This document shows, piece after piece, positions 1 to 12,480 of a DNA stretch of 64,000 nucleotides. Source of the DNA: Annona cherimola (Eukaryota; Streptophyta; Magnoliopsida; Magnoliales; Annonaceae). The notes beneath the pieces are model-generated. The model was not told where the DNA came from. It did not search any database and saw nothing but the letters and a program-made list of their open reading frames with translations. Every line of letters starts with the position of its first letter. Position 1 is the first letter of the stretch. The stretch spans positions 34,876,133 to 34,940,132 of the forward strand of contig CM059975.1 of NCBI GenBank assembly GCA_030490835.1. The letters run 5' to 3'. Made by a program: the position numbers and the translations under genes.

Positions 1-969
1 ACTAATAAGAATGAATAATATCATAAGAAAAAATTGGCGAAAGAACTCATAAGGAATTACATTAAAACAAAATAAAAACAACAAAATAAAAATTATACAG
101 ATAATGAAAGTATGAAAAAAATATAATAATGAATCTAAATGAAAGAAATACAATTAGAAATTTTCTTATAAATTCTTAAAATTTTTAGAAATCAAGAAAA
201 GAGAATTTTGAAATTTTTTTAAGAATTATGGTAAAATTGCAATAGTAGCAAAAAACTATACAATAGTTGACTTTTTATATATAAATCAAAATAATATAAA
301 ATTGATGTCATTTGAAAGCTCTTGAAGTCTACTTTTTAACAAAAAAAAATCTAAATCAATCTTAAAATGAGAAAGAAATATGGAAAATAGTAAAGGTATA
401 TTCTAATTTTTGCACTATGTGAGAAATAAAAATAATTTTGATTTAATTCGTTAAAATATATTTAACGGTTAGACAAATTTTTGAAAATCATATCATTAAA
501 AGAAAATGAAATTTGGAATTCATCTATATATAGTATGATGGGTTTGTGGAGGAAAATATAAAAATAAAAATCATTGGAAGTCAAGCAATAAAAATAGATT
601 TCAGATTTGGTATATTATTTGAAAGCATCACAAGTGAGACATCATCAGCTCTAATAAGCATATGTGTGCTGGAATCATATTCCACCTCATTTAGGGATAA
701 TAGTGAAAAAATTGATTCCTGAATTTGCCACATGGCAAAATATGGTCCAACCTTGAAGCTAAAGTAAATCCAAGTGACTCGCACATGGTACTCTCCCATT
801 GGTGCAAATTTGGGGGCTCTTATCTAAAATTTATCCTAGCTTATCTAAGAGTAATTTTTACACACTAAATTAAAAAATATAAATAGTAAACTTTTTATCG
901 AGAAAGAAAGAATAGACACCATTTATCCCGTCTCCATCATATCCAGAGAAATGGCAAAGGGAGAGGGGA
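1..969. other. AT-rich intergenic stretch, no assigned gene
   Basis: Mostly A/T-rich sequence with no recognisable domain. The only coding-looking segment is a 72-codon minus-strand frame at 581-799 that has balanced amino-acid composition and ends in TGA. I do not recognise it. See findings. Confidence 0.5.
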
Positions 970-3700
970 TGGAGGAGTCCAAGTATTTTATTGATAAAAA
1001 ATTATCTATACAAAGTTTTTCTAAAATGACATGAGTGGGTTGTCCCACCACTCATGGTCTTGCAAAAAGTACATGCAACAAAATTAGCTAGACTATATGC
1101 CACAACATTGCCCTCCCTTAAGACATGGTGAAAGGAAATACATAAAACAAAAGAAATCAGAGATCTGATTTCATTGAGGACGATGCTAATCGAGGATAAA
1201 ATATGCCTGTCATGTAACAAAAAGTCAATGAGGCAAGAGAGTCTAATTCTATTTGAATACGCTCGAGATTGCTTCCAAAGTCCATCGGACTCCCAGCAGA
1301 ATAGCAGTGACTTCCATTACGATTAGTTTCATGACGCATCGAGAAATCTAACCTTTTGCAACGATGAAGAATCCTCATGAGTCTCTTATAATAGTGTTGA
1401 AGCCTAAGCAGTCTTTCCCAACATTTCTCTTCTCATCCATGTTTACCTGAAAAGTGCCTTCAGGTGGTTTGATCCATCTAGGAACCAAGGGGCGGTTTAG
1501 AGAGCCTAATTCCATCATTTATTTCACCCAACGATGTTGATCTAAGTAGGTTACACGACACTCATTCATATCCTTGAAGGTTGGAAGGGTACCCACCTCT
1601 CGCAGTTGATTGCACAAGAACGACACACATCAGCAAAAAAGATAAAAAGGGTAAGGTCATCACTTTTCTTCACTACAGCCATACGCCTGAAAACACTTTG
1701 CACAGAGCTAAGATTGTCCACTAAGTGTTTGCCCTCATTCCTACAAAGCAGATAAGAAAGGTCAAATGGAACTCCACGTATGTTAAGATTTTGTGTCGTT
1801 GGCAAAACATCTTTGAAAAGTTGTCACCCAAAAACGAGCACTTTGTTTGGGAGCTTGGTTATCTTCATAGTCAGAAGGATCCTAATCACCACAGTGATGT
1901 TCATTCGCTCCCATCAATAATATGTAGGTTGATTTGATTGAGTATACACCATCGGGCTCATGAGTCCAAAACCATATGTCTTCTCTGCTACTATTAGGTA
2001 ATGGGATAAGGCTTACTTCCTCTACCCTTCCTTTCTCACAACTACCAATAAGCTTCTTTCTTCAAGTACTGGACTAGTCGTCAATGAAGTGACTGACCAT
2101 AACATCATCAGGAATAGTATGGTTCACTTTGTGAAGAGAGGAGTCCACCCACTTTGTCAGTGAAAAAATGTACATTTTGTCCGTTGCTAATCTGCCATTT
2201 GCACCAATTGAGAATAACTTCTCAAGCCTTGAGCATGCATTTCCAAGTGAAAGAATCGTTTGCTTTCTCCATACACGTCCACAAATTATAATGTTGGATA
2301 TTTGGCTTTTAGAAGGTTGTGGCACAGGAGTTAGTAACGGTGGACAATCGCATACTTGTTTAGCTAATACAATGTAATTAAAGGTAATAAGATCTCTAAA
2401 GCCCATACTACCAGCGGCCTTAGTCTTGTATATATCTTTCCAAGCTATCTAGCTCATTTTGTGCTTAGCCCCCTTTTCTCTCCACCAGAATTTAGTCAAC
2501 ATTCTACAAATGTTATTGTAAAAAGATTTAAGGAGGATGAAGATACTCACAATATATGTGGGGATAGTGTGAGCCACTGCCTTAATAAGAACCTCCTTGC
2601 TACCCAAGAAAGAAGTTGCTCTTTCCATCCTTAAATTTTCTTTCAAATTCGCTCTTTCAGGCCTGTAAACACGTTCTTCTTTGATCTACCCAACCATGCA
2701 GGAAGACCCAAATAGTGACTTAACTCTTGAACCGATGATCCCAGCCACCCAATAACGTCACTTAGGAGGGTTAGGCAGGTGCTTGTGCTGAAGAAGATAG
2801 TCGTTCGTTCTATATTCACCACTTGTCTTGAGCACTCTCTATATTGCTTGAGGATATCCGATAAGTGGTAAACTTCTTGCCTCTTGGCTTAGAGAAATAA
2901 GAGTGTCATCTGCAAAGAAGAGGTGGGTAAATGTTGGCTCTTGGGGACAAAACTTGATGCCATTCAGAAGCCTTTGATCATGAGCTGGAGAGAGAAGTAT
3001 TGATAGACCCTCAGCACAAATGATGAATATGTATGGAGAAAGCGAGTTGCCCTGTCTCAATCTCCTCTCCAGGGAAAAATATTTCATTTTGATTCCATTT
3101 AAATCTACTCAATATTTCATGGACTTCAAACATCTCAACATCCAATTTATCCACTCACTATTAAAGTTCTTTTTTTCCATAATTCAAGTGAGGTAGGCCC
3201 ATTCTATCATAAGCTTGGGCATATCTAATTTAATGGCAACTTTTGCATGCTTGCCTTTCTTCCTACAAGGGAGGGAATGGATGATTTTATATGCTATTAT
3301 TATGTTATCAATAATAAGATGACCCAGGACAAAGGTGCTCTTTGCTCGGATATGATATCCTCAAGGTAAATCTTTAATCTATTAGCTAAAACCTTAGCCA
3401 ATATTTTGTAGGCTACATTGCATAGACTGATGGGGCGGAAGTCAGATAATTTATCCGCCCTTCCCTTCTCTGGGATGAGAACAATAGTCGTGGAATTTAT
3501 CTCCTGAAGAAGCCTGCGTTGTTGTTGTGGGTCCTTGCGCCTATGATGATTAATAGAGAGAGAAGACATCGTCCTTCACTGTCCTCCAATGTTGCTAGTA
3601 AAATCCTGTAGTCATTCCATTTGGTCCAAAAGACTTTGAGGAATTCATAGCTTTTAAAGATGCAACCACTTCATCCATTGATAAGGGTCTATATAAATAG
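970..3700 (-). mobile_element. 5'-truncated L1-type LINE remnant (RT, zinc-binding region, RNase H)
   Basis: Read on the minus strand from 3700 down to 970, successive frames give the usual order of a plant L1 ORF2. At about 3690-3300 is the RT start, with a GPNGMTTGFY-like segment, IVLIPEKG and [25 protein letters not shown] with LRQGNSLSPYIF and the catalytic FADD follows at 3087-2839. The post-RT segment KEVLIKAVAHTIPTY...KFWW is at 2646-2449 and MGFRDL..FN at 2406-2380. The C-terminal zinc-binding-like region is at 1805-1566. The RNase H tail with HVLREGN.VAYSLANF is near 1110-1060. Frames shift and contain stops, so the copy is dead. The endonuclease half is missing, as expected for 5' truncation. 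An AATAAA signal lies near the 3' end (about 990). I could not see a clear poly(A) tail or target duplication. Confidence 0.9.
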
Positions 3701-5689
3701 TATATCTAAGTAAAAAAATGTAGGTAGAAGAGAGGTTGGCTAAAAGGATAGATAACAGAAATAAGGGCAACTTAATAGTGAGCAGCAAAACATGTAATAA
3801 ATCTAGACATTTATTCTTTTATATATATATTTGGCCTAGTTTTCTTCAAATGAATTATTTGGATCATGATTATATACGTTAGATTATGATGATTTAATTC
3901 TTTTAGCAGAAGTGTCCTAAAGACAACATTTTTAGAGATGTTTCAGTAAATTAGTAATATCTTCATCAAATTAAAAATAGCATTTTATGCATAAATAGTC
4001 AAAATTAAGTAGGAAAATAAGATCTGTAACTTTCATGTTGACCACTTTTCAACATAACAACATTTAGAGGGTCAGTGTTAGGATGCAAGAAAGACATGTT
4101 TTTAGCAATCTGTTAGACAACTAGATACGATCCTTAATAATTAAATCCAATAATTAATTTGATGATCAAAGTAAGATATGATGATGTTAATGATTTATAG
4201 GTACTGTAAATATAAATTTTGAACCTTTATATGTAATTGATCATAAGTTAATATAAAAAATTTTAAATTACCACTAACCTTAGTAGAAAACTTTCTATTA
4301 AACTATTTTCTTATATATATATATACAAAGTAAGGTGAATGATAAGATTTATGAAGTACTAATTGAGTGTAACACTATTAGCATTAAGAAAGATTTGGAT
4401 AGGATTAAAAGGGTAGAGGTGACATAAATATGAAAACTTGGTTTAAATATTATAATATTGAAAAACTAATAAACATGGCAAGACCACCAAAGTGGTGAAA
4501 ATCATTGTTTGTCAATCATGTGATCTAAGGTCAAATCATTAGCACCTATATTTTGATATTTTAATATTAATATTATTTAATAAAATATAGTATTTACAAA
4601 ATGGTCAATATGAATCACAAAGTGGTAAAATTTAAGGTTATGACAAGGGTTCAAATAACTTTAAATATTAAATTATTTTTTATTATCACTATTAAATTTA
4701 AACACCAAAATATTTAGAGATATAATTATTTTCCAAAAGATTATTCTTATTAAAAGGATTAAACCATTAAGCTTTCATGAATTAAATTATGAGTTCAAAC
4801 TATAATTAAGGAATTTAATTTTAAAAAATTAATAAATAATAATAATATTTTTTACAATAACCTTATGAAAAGGAAAGGAATCCTAAGAATTAATATTTTT
4901 ATCCTAATTATAGGAATGATGAGCAAAGGAAAAGAATCACAAGAGGAGAGTTTTCATGAAAAGTTGTTGTGAAAGGTAAGTAGGCAATGCTTTTAAACTT
5001 CTCTACCCATTTTGTATAATTATTTTTCTATATTTTATTGCAAAGAATGTTGTAAAAATGTTTGTGAATGAATGATACTTGAAATAAAATTTTTAAATTT
5101 ATTTTATGATAACATGCACCTGTCATATCATGTGGTGTGAATATAATGCATGAAATAACCTGTGAGGTTGAAATATGAGATGACATTTCTAAGAAAACTG
5201 AGTCTGATCACCCGACTTGAGGTTCTAAAAGGTAGAGCCTAAAGGCGTTTCAAGTATCCTCCAGAGTCAAGCAAAATGATTATGGTTTATATAATGCATT
5301 TATAATCATGCAAATTTCATGAAACTGATATGCACATTATTTTCTATGCGCCTACTTACTGAGTAACATACTTATATTTTTTTAGATTAAAATATAGCAT
5401 TGTAAGCCCAGGATAATAAAGTAAGTATAAGTACAGCTCAAGGAGAGACTTATCTCTATAATTTAGTTTCTTAGATACTAAAATTAGTTTATATTTAGTA
5501 AATTATTTGTAACATTTTATATTATAAACCTTGATCGGTAAACAAACTTGGTTTACTCTTTTGGAAAAAAATTTTGGGTGAAATTTTATGATTTACCATG
5601 AATTGATTCTTGTAGTAAGGTAAATCTCATGGCATCTCGTGTCTTAAAGCACTACATCGTCAAATCACTTTCTAACATGATGTGTAAAG
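3701..5689. other. AT-rich intergenic/decayed repeat stretch
   Basis: No open frame or domain recognised. The part at about 4950-5470 (GGTAAGTAGGCAATG, then CTTACTGAGTAAC near 5355) loosely resembles the transcribed part of the long LTRs found at 15247 and 55252 in this window, so it may be a much older copy. This is a weak resemblance by eye only. Confidence 0.3.
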
Positions 5690-7800
5690 TACGCTAAAAC
5701 GAGATATAGCCAAAAAAAAAGTTTAGATGCTCTTCAATATAGCTATAAAACTGATGATGCAAGTATCAAGCAATTTTCTTGATAAGTTTATAAGATTCAA
5801 CATATTATCAATCAGCTTAGATCAAAGGGCAATAAGATAGATGACTTCATTATTGTTGATGCCATTATTACATAATCGTTGCTTAGTTAGAATAATCACC
5901 ACGGAAGTTTAAAATTAGTGGAAGAATTCATGAGTTTATATGATTTTGTTTACAATTTTTATACTGAGGATAAATCTAAAAAAATAAGAAGAAAGAAGAA
6001 CAATTTCAAGTTAAAGCTAACGTGGTTGAAAATCAAAATCATGTGACAAATAACAATAATCAACTATCTAAGAACTTTTATAAATTAAATACAAAAATGA
6101 CCATTATTAAGAAGAGAAAAGGAGTTTACTTTTGTTACAAGAAAATTGATCATTTTAGAAGTGAATATAAGTTTCTCAAAAGGAGGAATAACACTCATTT
6201 TGGATTTCATTAGAAGAAAGGTCCTAAGACTTATTTTACTAAGGAATATTTTATTAGTATATATTTTTAAATTTATAATGTGAGTAATGACCAAATTTGT
6301 TGTCTTGACTTTGAAATTACTAAGCATGTTTAGAAAGATAAAATTCTTTTTAAAACCTATGAAACAAATAAAAAGGAAAATAATTTACTCATAGGTAGGT
6401 TAGGAACTATGGTCTTGTAACTGACTTCGAGTAAATCACTCACTCTCACTAATGTACTTCACACACCAAAAATTTCAAAAATCTCATATGGTTTTAAATT
6501 GGTAATTGAGTCAAATCATATTATTGTTACTAAGGGATGTATTTTTATAAGCAATGACTATGTTGTAAACGGCATGGTTCACATAGTCATCAATAATAGA
6601 TCTTCAACGTCAGTTTATATTGTAAACTCTTTTTCTATGTGTCAGATAGACTAGGTCATAAAATTTTCATATATGAACACTATGATAAAATTAGATGTAA
6701 TTTCTAAATCATCTATGAATATTCAAATAAATGTAAAGTATGTATTCAAACTAAAATTACTAAAAATTCGTTTCCAAATGTTGAAGGAAATTCAGAATAA
6801 TTGAGTTTAAGCTATTTTGATACTTGTGATATGGAAAACACATTAACAATAGGTGAAAAGAGATATCTCATAACCTTTATAAATGATTCTAGTAAATGCT
6901 TATGTGTATTTATTAATACCGAAATCTTAGATAAATTTAAATCGTATAAGATGAAATTTGAAAATCAACTTAAAAAGACAATTAAAATCCTAAAATTAGA
7001 TAGAGACAATGAATATTTATTAAGTAATTTTAATAATTTTTATGAAAATATTGGTATAATTCACCAAGGAACAACCCTTATATAGCTTAATAAAATAAAA
7101 TTGAGAAAAAATAGTATTTTAGTTAAAATGGTAAATGCAATGCTAATAAATACATATCTAAATAAAGGTTTGGTGAAGTGAAATTTTATAAACAGCTTAT
7201 CATATTCTTAATGAAATTCTTCATAAGAAAATAAAAGTTACTCCCTATGAATTATAGAAAAATAAAATATCAAACCTTAACTATTTAAAAGTATGAGATT
7301 GTAGAGTCTTAATAAGATTATTTCATCCTAAAAGACTAAAATTAGGATAAAGAGATATATGATGATATCTATAGATTACGCAATAAATAGTAAAACTTAT
7401 AAATTTATGGTGATAAAGTTTAACAATCAATTTAACAGTATACCATTATTGAATCTCAAAATGGTGATTTTTATCAAAATAATTTAAATAAATCCCTAAA
7501 CTCAATCAAAATGATGAAACTTTTTCTCGATTATTAAATAAACCTATAAATGCTATAGAAAACTTATAAAAGATGATGAATAATAAAAATGTGAGAAAAA
7601 AGTAAACAAGCTAGGAAAGATGACTATAATCATTTTGGATATGATTTTCAATTATACTTGTAAAAGAATCTAGATATAATATAAATAAAGAATAAATGAT
7701 TTTGTTTCACATTGAAGGAGATCCATTTACTTATGAAAAGGTTGTCAAATCTCTAAATGCATCATATTAAAAATAAGTCATTCAAGACGAAATTGATTCA
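5690..7800 (+). mobile_element. Decayed Ty1/copia remnant (gag to start of RT)
   Basis: Plus-strand frames follow the copia order. A gag-like segment (INQLRSKGNKIDDFII) lies near 5800-5870. A degenerate CCHC knuckle follows at about 6130-6190 (CYKKIDHFRSEYKFLKR, with two key Cys lost). The integrase core is at 6801-7085 (GEKRYLITFINDSSKCLCVF, then KILKLDRDNEYLLSNF). The post-core segment TPYEL*KNKISNLNYLK is near 7240-7290, and GDPFTYEKVVKSLN, normally just before the RT, is at about 7710-7765. There are many stops and frameshifts. RT and RNase H are absent: similarity ends at about 7800. LTRs were not identified. Confidence 0.75.
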
Positions 7801-8414
7801 ATATGACTCTAGCTTAGATTATTGTTAGATTATTAATGACTTTAGCTTATTGTAACAATTGTATACAATGCATCCTAAGTGTTTTTTTACTGAATGATGA
7901 ATATAATAAATCAACAAGACATGGGATTCAAGTAGCAAGATTCCATTTATAATAATAGAAACTCTTATCCTGTTCAAAAAAAATTTCTTAAACACTTATA
8001 ATCGTAACTGACCTACCTATTCAAGCTTCTCTTAGTCTAATGATTAGTTTTTTCAATCTAAATAGAACTGCTTTCCACTTCAACCAAAGCAGTTAAATCT
8101 TGAAAACATATTGAAAAACTTTCTCAATCCATTTCACAACAACCACCATTTTTGTCACAGACTAAAGAATCTCATGCTAAAAAACTTTTAAAATAATTTC
8201 TTATGCAATAGAGAAAACAAGAGGAGGCAATGCGACAACAAATATAATGATTTGATCAAAGAATTGACCAGCTTGTTTTAAAGATGGATCAACTAATTAG
8301 ATATAGTTTGAAATTAGAAGAATGGATTGCATAATAAACTAGCTATTCAAATGAGAATTTTTATGAGCTTCTAAGTGAACTATGCACAGATTTTATTTTA
8401 TTTTTTGCTTTTTT
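7801..8414. other. AT-rich stretch with possible Athila-like coiled segment
   Basis: At 8190-8340 the plus strand reads KQEEAMRQQ..FDQRIDQLVLKMDQL with stops. This resembles glutamine-rich coiled segments of Athila/Tat internal regions. Together with the Athila-like stretch after 13157 it may be the left half of an old element split by the family X insertion. Otherwise nothing is recognised. Confidence 0.3.
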
Positions 8415-8649
8415 GATAAGTGTTATGAAGTTGTTTTTGGTATGAAACCAATAGTTGTTGATCATATGCTTGCTTTAAGAAAGATTAATTTGATTTTGAT
8501 GATTAACAAATAATTGAAATATTATTAAAAAGGTTCTAATGAATTTGTGTAAGTGTGCTCAGATATTTTCGTCTCTAATTATCTGTATGAAAATGAAAAT
8601 GTGAAATAATTTAAATTTCAAGAGTTCAAGTTCATGAATAGCAAGTTCA

Positions 8650-8940
8650 GTAAAGTGAAGTCTCAGCCCAAGTCGACTACACTTGCGACTTGGATGAAGT
8701 CCCATAGCCAAGTTAACTTCGCTTGCAACTTCAGATAGACAGCAAATTGAAGTCTCAACCCAAGTCGACTTTACTTGTGACTTGGGTGAAGTTTCGACCC
8801 AAGTCGACTTCGCCTGCTACCTTGAAGGAAAAATTCTGGACAACAAGTTTTAACAAAGCGAAGTCGCAGCCCAAGTCGACTCCACTCATCCCAAGTTGAC
8901 TCCGCTTGTGACTTCAACCTATAACAGTCGAAAATTCGAA
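8650..8940 (+). repeat. CGACTT dyad-unit array in family X copy A
   Basis: About six degenerate units of roughly 40 bp, each with GAAGTCGCA or similar, then CCAAGTCGACTCC, then TGCGACTTGGGT. AAGTCGCA and TGCGACTT are reverse complements, and the central GTCGAC is itself a palindrome. Confidence 0.8.
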
Positions 8941-9199
8941 TGTTGGAACATTAGACGCATGTCAACCTCCACTCCAATGGCTAGATCTTTTTCCTATATA
9001 AATATCATTGAAGTATGAACGTGAAAAGGAAGAAAAGAGGGAAAGAAAGAGAGAAACACAAGATGAGTTTACACATTTCATTATTCTAAAGTGTTGAAGT
9101 AATTTGAACAACTATTGAAGCTTCAAGTGTTACTACTTCAAGTGTGCTTAGAAGATATCTCCTTCACATAATAAGGAGCTTCCGGAGCTGATTGATTAC

Positions 9200-10814
9200 T
9201 GATAACTCGTAAAAATACGAGTTATCATGGCCTATTTAAGACTATTTTTACGTGTTAGTCTAAGAGATTAGGTTTATTTTGCATCCATTTAGCTAAATTT
9301 TCACTCGCTTTGCATTTTAGGAGCATTATGTAGTTTTTATGCATTTTTAGTATAAATTAGGCATTTTTAGTCCATTTATTTAGTTTATGTAATTTTTACA
9401 GGAATTATGGAGAATTACAAGCACGCGAGCGAGTCGAATGCAGAACAGAGCCAAGTGAAGGAGCACGTGGTTGGCGCCCAAGCGCCGCCCAGTGGTGCCC
9501 AGCGCAATTCTACAGGCCTTTGCCAGAATCTCCAACACTTCACACAACACATTACATCCAGAGAGTTGGCGCCTAGGCGGCACTTCATCGACACGCAAGC
9601 AAAGTTCTAAAGGTTTTTGAAGTCACAAGTCACATTGATTCCAGGGAGTTAGCGCCTAGGCGCCAAGGCATGAAGTCCTAGGGTTTCCAGAAAGGTTTCT
9701 AAGTTACGCAGCTCCAAAGAGTTGGCGCCTAGGCGCCAGTCACGCATCCATACGCGCGCAGATTTCTGCACATGTGCTGCGCAAGCTACCCATTATAAAT
9801 AGAAACCTAGGGCTGCGTGCAATGGAGTTTCGGAGGCCATAGAGGAGAGACCAAAATAGGGAGTGGTTGCTGTGGAGAAAAGGAGGAAACCAAAGCTTCA
9901 AGGAAGGAAAGAAGGGCAAGTGGAGATCCAAGCCATCACCGCAAAATCCATTGAGTTTCATCTTCTCTTCTCATCTATCTCTACCCGTTTGTTATTCTCC
10001 TTGCTTGGGATGATTGTAAACTCGATTTTAATGGGAATTGAAGTCACATTTATGGGCTGAACCTTCCTATGGTGGGAGATATGTAGGATTTGAACTCATA
10101 GCTTATGGTATTTGGTGCTTGAATTGATAATACTGTTGTGCTGTGATTTTTGTTACTTGAGATTACCCTTATATATCATGCTTAATGCGTTTACAAGCTT
10201 TGCAACCTTGTGGATTGATCGAATATTCAGACTCATGCTTGGAAAAGTGGAATTTGAATGAGATCCATGTATAAGGCACAAGTATTCTAACTCATGTTAT
10301 GTTAGATGTTAATATTGATAGGAATATACCTATTAACCCTGTGTAATCTTGATTAGGTTATATGGTTATCAACCTTGTTTTACTTGTATGCATAGGACCA
10401 TAACATATAACTAAAACTTGGTTAGGTTTGTATGTGTTGGAAGACATGTATGAATATGAATGAACCTAGATTAGTAATCTCTGCACAACTAACTTAATTG
10501 GAACCAAATAACATAGCTATGATTCAATGAATTCATATTCTCACCTATCTTTATCATCTCAAGGCAATCTCAGCAATATTTCATCCCACTCTGGTCATTT
10601 ACTGCTTTGTTTTGCTTAGTTTAGTTTAATTCAATCCTTTGAAACCAAATCTCATTCCTTTTACCAATTCACTTAGACAATTGAGATTTAAGGTGCTAAT
10701 CCGTTCAACACAATCCTCGTGGGAACGATACTCTACTCACACTTTATTACTTGACACGACACGTATACTTGTGTAAATAGCGAGCAATTTAATAGACATC
10801 TACGCAGCTTGTCA
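9200..10814 (+). mobile_element. Tat/Athila-type solo LTR nested in family X copy A
   Basis: It begins TGATAACTCG and ends CAGCTTGTCA. The five bases on each side are identical (ATTAC at 9195-9199 and 10815-10819), and removing the insert rejoins the family X sequence exactly. The first 28 bases form a 12-bp inverted repeat around AAAA. A TATAAAT box is at 9794-9800. The tail GTGGGAACGATACTCTACTC...CGACACGTATACTTGTG has the form of LTR ends of Athila/Tat gypsy elements; compare GTGGAACGATAATTTATA near the end of the Athila LTR in this window. There is no internal coding region, so it is a solo LTR left by LTR-LTR recombination. GC content is locally high at 9460-9740. Confidence 0.88.
9471..9738. 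repeat. Recurrent GGCGCCTAGGCGCC palindromes
   Basis: The motif TTGGCGCCTAGGCGCCA is a near-perfect palindrome at 9722-9738. Close copies lie at 9650-9665 and 9566-9580, and a more degenerate one at 9471-9488, within the putative U3 of the solo LTR just upstream of its TATA box. Confidence 0.8.
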
Positions 10815-11376
10815 ATTACACATTGTAAAGTGTAAATTTTCTTTTTATCTATTTTGTTTTGTGTTGTTTTCTTGGATTGGTTGTTGAGACCAAATTCAAG
10901 AAGAAGCAAAACAGGGGGTTGGTTTGAGTTTGTCTCACTAACGGGTTCTGCTTGATTGGTTTGAGTTTGTCTCACCAACAAATCAGACTTTGTTGGTTAG
11001 AGTTGGTCTCATCAACATTGTATATTCCCTCTAGAGCTAGAATCTAGAAAAGAGCAGATGCTCTAGATTGTATTGAATATACAATAGTGAAACCTAAGAC
11101 ACAATAAGTGTGCGCTTGGAAGAGTGGAGTAGGAAAGGTTGTTCGAACCGCTATATATTATTGTCTCTTGTGTTATTTGATTGCTTGCATTTTATATTTC
11201 ATTTGCACCCTCTCTTTCTATCTCATAGTACATTTCATCAAGGGAATTAAACTTACAAGGGGTTAAGCCTCTGATTAAAAACCCAATTCACCCTTCCCCT
11301 CTTGGGTTTTGCCATAAACTCGAGACCAACAATAGCAAATCAAGCACAATCCATGTTTTAATGATTAACAATCTAA

Positions 11377-11645
11377 GGGTAGGTTTGGCAATGGTTAAAA
11401 AATGTTAAGTTAAAACTTTTCAATCTAAAACTTTTCACTCTCCGCAACTATTATATTTTTTAATTATTTTTTCACATTTTCTTATACAACTACCCTACTT
11501 TTCAATCATTTCTACACAACTAACCTATCCATTTTAACTTTATCATCTTTACTACTCATCATTTCCCCTATCATATCACATCATTTGACAACTTTTACTT
11601 TTCAAAATTTTTCATCAAAAGTTTTATTCATTCCTAAACACACCC
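11377..11645. mobile_element. PIF/Harbinger-like MITE, 269 bp
   Basis: Terminal inverted repeats GGGTAGGTTTGGCAA and, at the other end read in reverse, GGGTGTGTTTAGGAA match at 11 of 15 positions. TAA flanks both sides (11374-11376 and 11646-11648), the 3-bp target typical of this superfamily. It sits in family X copy B. A related sequence lies at about 60347-60640. Confidence 0.75.
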
Positions 11646-11729
11646 TAAATTTGACAAATTTAGGAGACTAACAAATTTGTTGAGTTGTTTCAAGTTATAG
11701 AAATTATCAAATATAAGTCATGACAAATC

Positions 11730-12480
11730 AAGTTGCAGAGTCAAGTCGACTCAGGCATCGACTTTGGTCAAGTTGATACCAAGTTGCCTCCAGGATCGAC
11801 TTCAACCAGCAATTTTTAGATAGTGTTGAAATTATGGACGTGTGAGCAAGTGAAGTCGCAGCCGAAGTCAATTTTTCATGCGACTTAGGTCAAGTTGCAA
11901 CCTAAGTTGACTCCGCAAGCGACTTGGATGGATCCCAAGTCAACTCCAACGTGCAACTTGGGTGGAGTCCCAGATGAAATCGACTCAGCTATGTGACTTG
12001 GGTTAAGTTGCAACTCAAGTCGACTTCAACATCCAACTTGAACATAAGAAACAAGCAATATGAAGCTAAATGTCTACGCAAAAAAGTTCAAACAACTCAC
12101 ATGATGATTAGATCAAAGACAAATGGTCTATATTGGTTGAGCAAGACGTCCAAGTACATTCTGAAGTTTGACAAATGTTGAGATAAATAAAGGAGAACTT
12201 AAAGATAAAAAGCATACATGCCAAGGCAATTGCTTCATGTGGACTTCGAGTTCCAAAGAGCATATTGAACTGCGAAGTCACAACCCAAGTCAACTTCACT
12301 TGCGACTTGGGTCACGCCTTAGACCAAGTTGACCCCAAAATAGAACTTGAAGCTGAAAGCAAGGTGGAAGCTGTCGAGAAGGAAGTACTAACAATTAAAA
12401 TCGTAACCCAGTTGACTCCAGTCCGCGACTTGAGTGAAGTCGCACCTGAAGTCTACTCCAATTATGACTTGAACCGTAAT
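11730..12480 (+). repeat. CGACTT dyad-unit array in family X copy B
   Basis: The same approximately 40-bp units as in the other three copies, more decayed. Many CG dinucleotides have become TG or CA, as expected from loss of methylated cytosines. Confidence 0.75.

Larger units (their letters stand above)
8456..11331 (+). mobile_element. Family X solo LTR, copy A, nested in copy B
   Basis: It starts TGTTGATC and ends GAGACCAACA, so it has TG...CA ends. The flanking five bases are ATAGT (8451-8455) and ATAGC (11332-11336), a target duplication with one change. Shared landmarks with the other copies are TTTTGATGATTAACAAA at the start, the CGACTT array, TATATAAATATC near 8994, a CTAGAGCTAGAATCTAG motif near 11031, and CTTGGAAGAGTGGAGTAGG near 11116. 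Without the nested 9200-10814 insertion it is about 1.25 kb, shorter than copies C and D because its repeat array is shorter. No gag or pol lies inside, so it is a solo LTR or a non-autonomous unit. The lineage is uncertain; the tail resembles LTR ends of SIRE-type copia elements. Confidence 0.75.
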
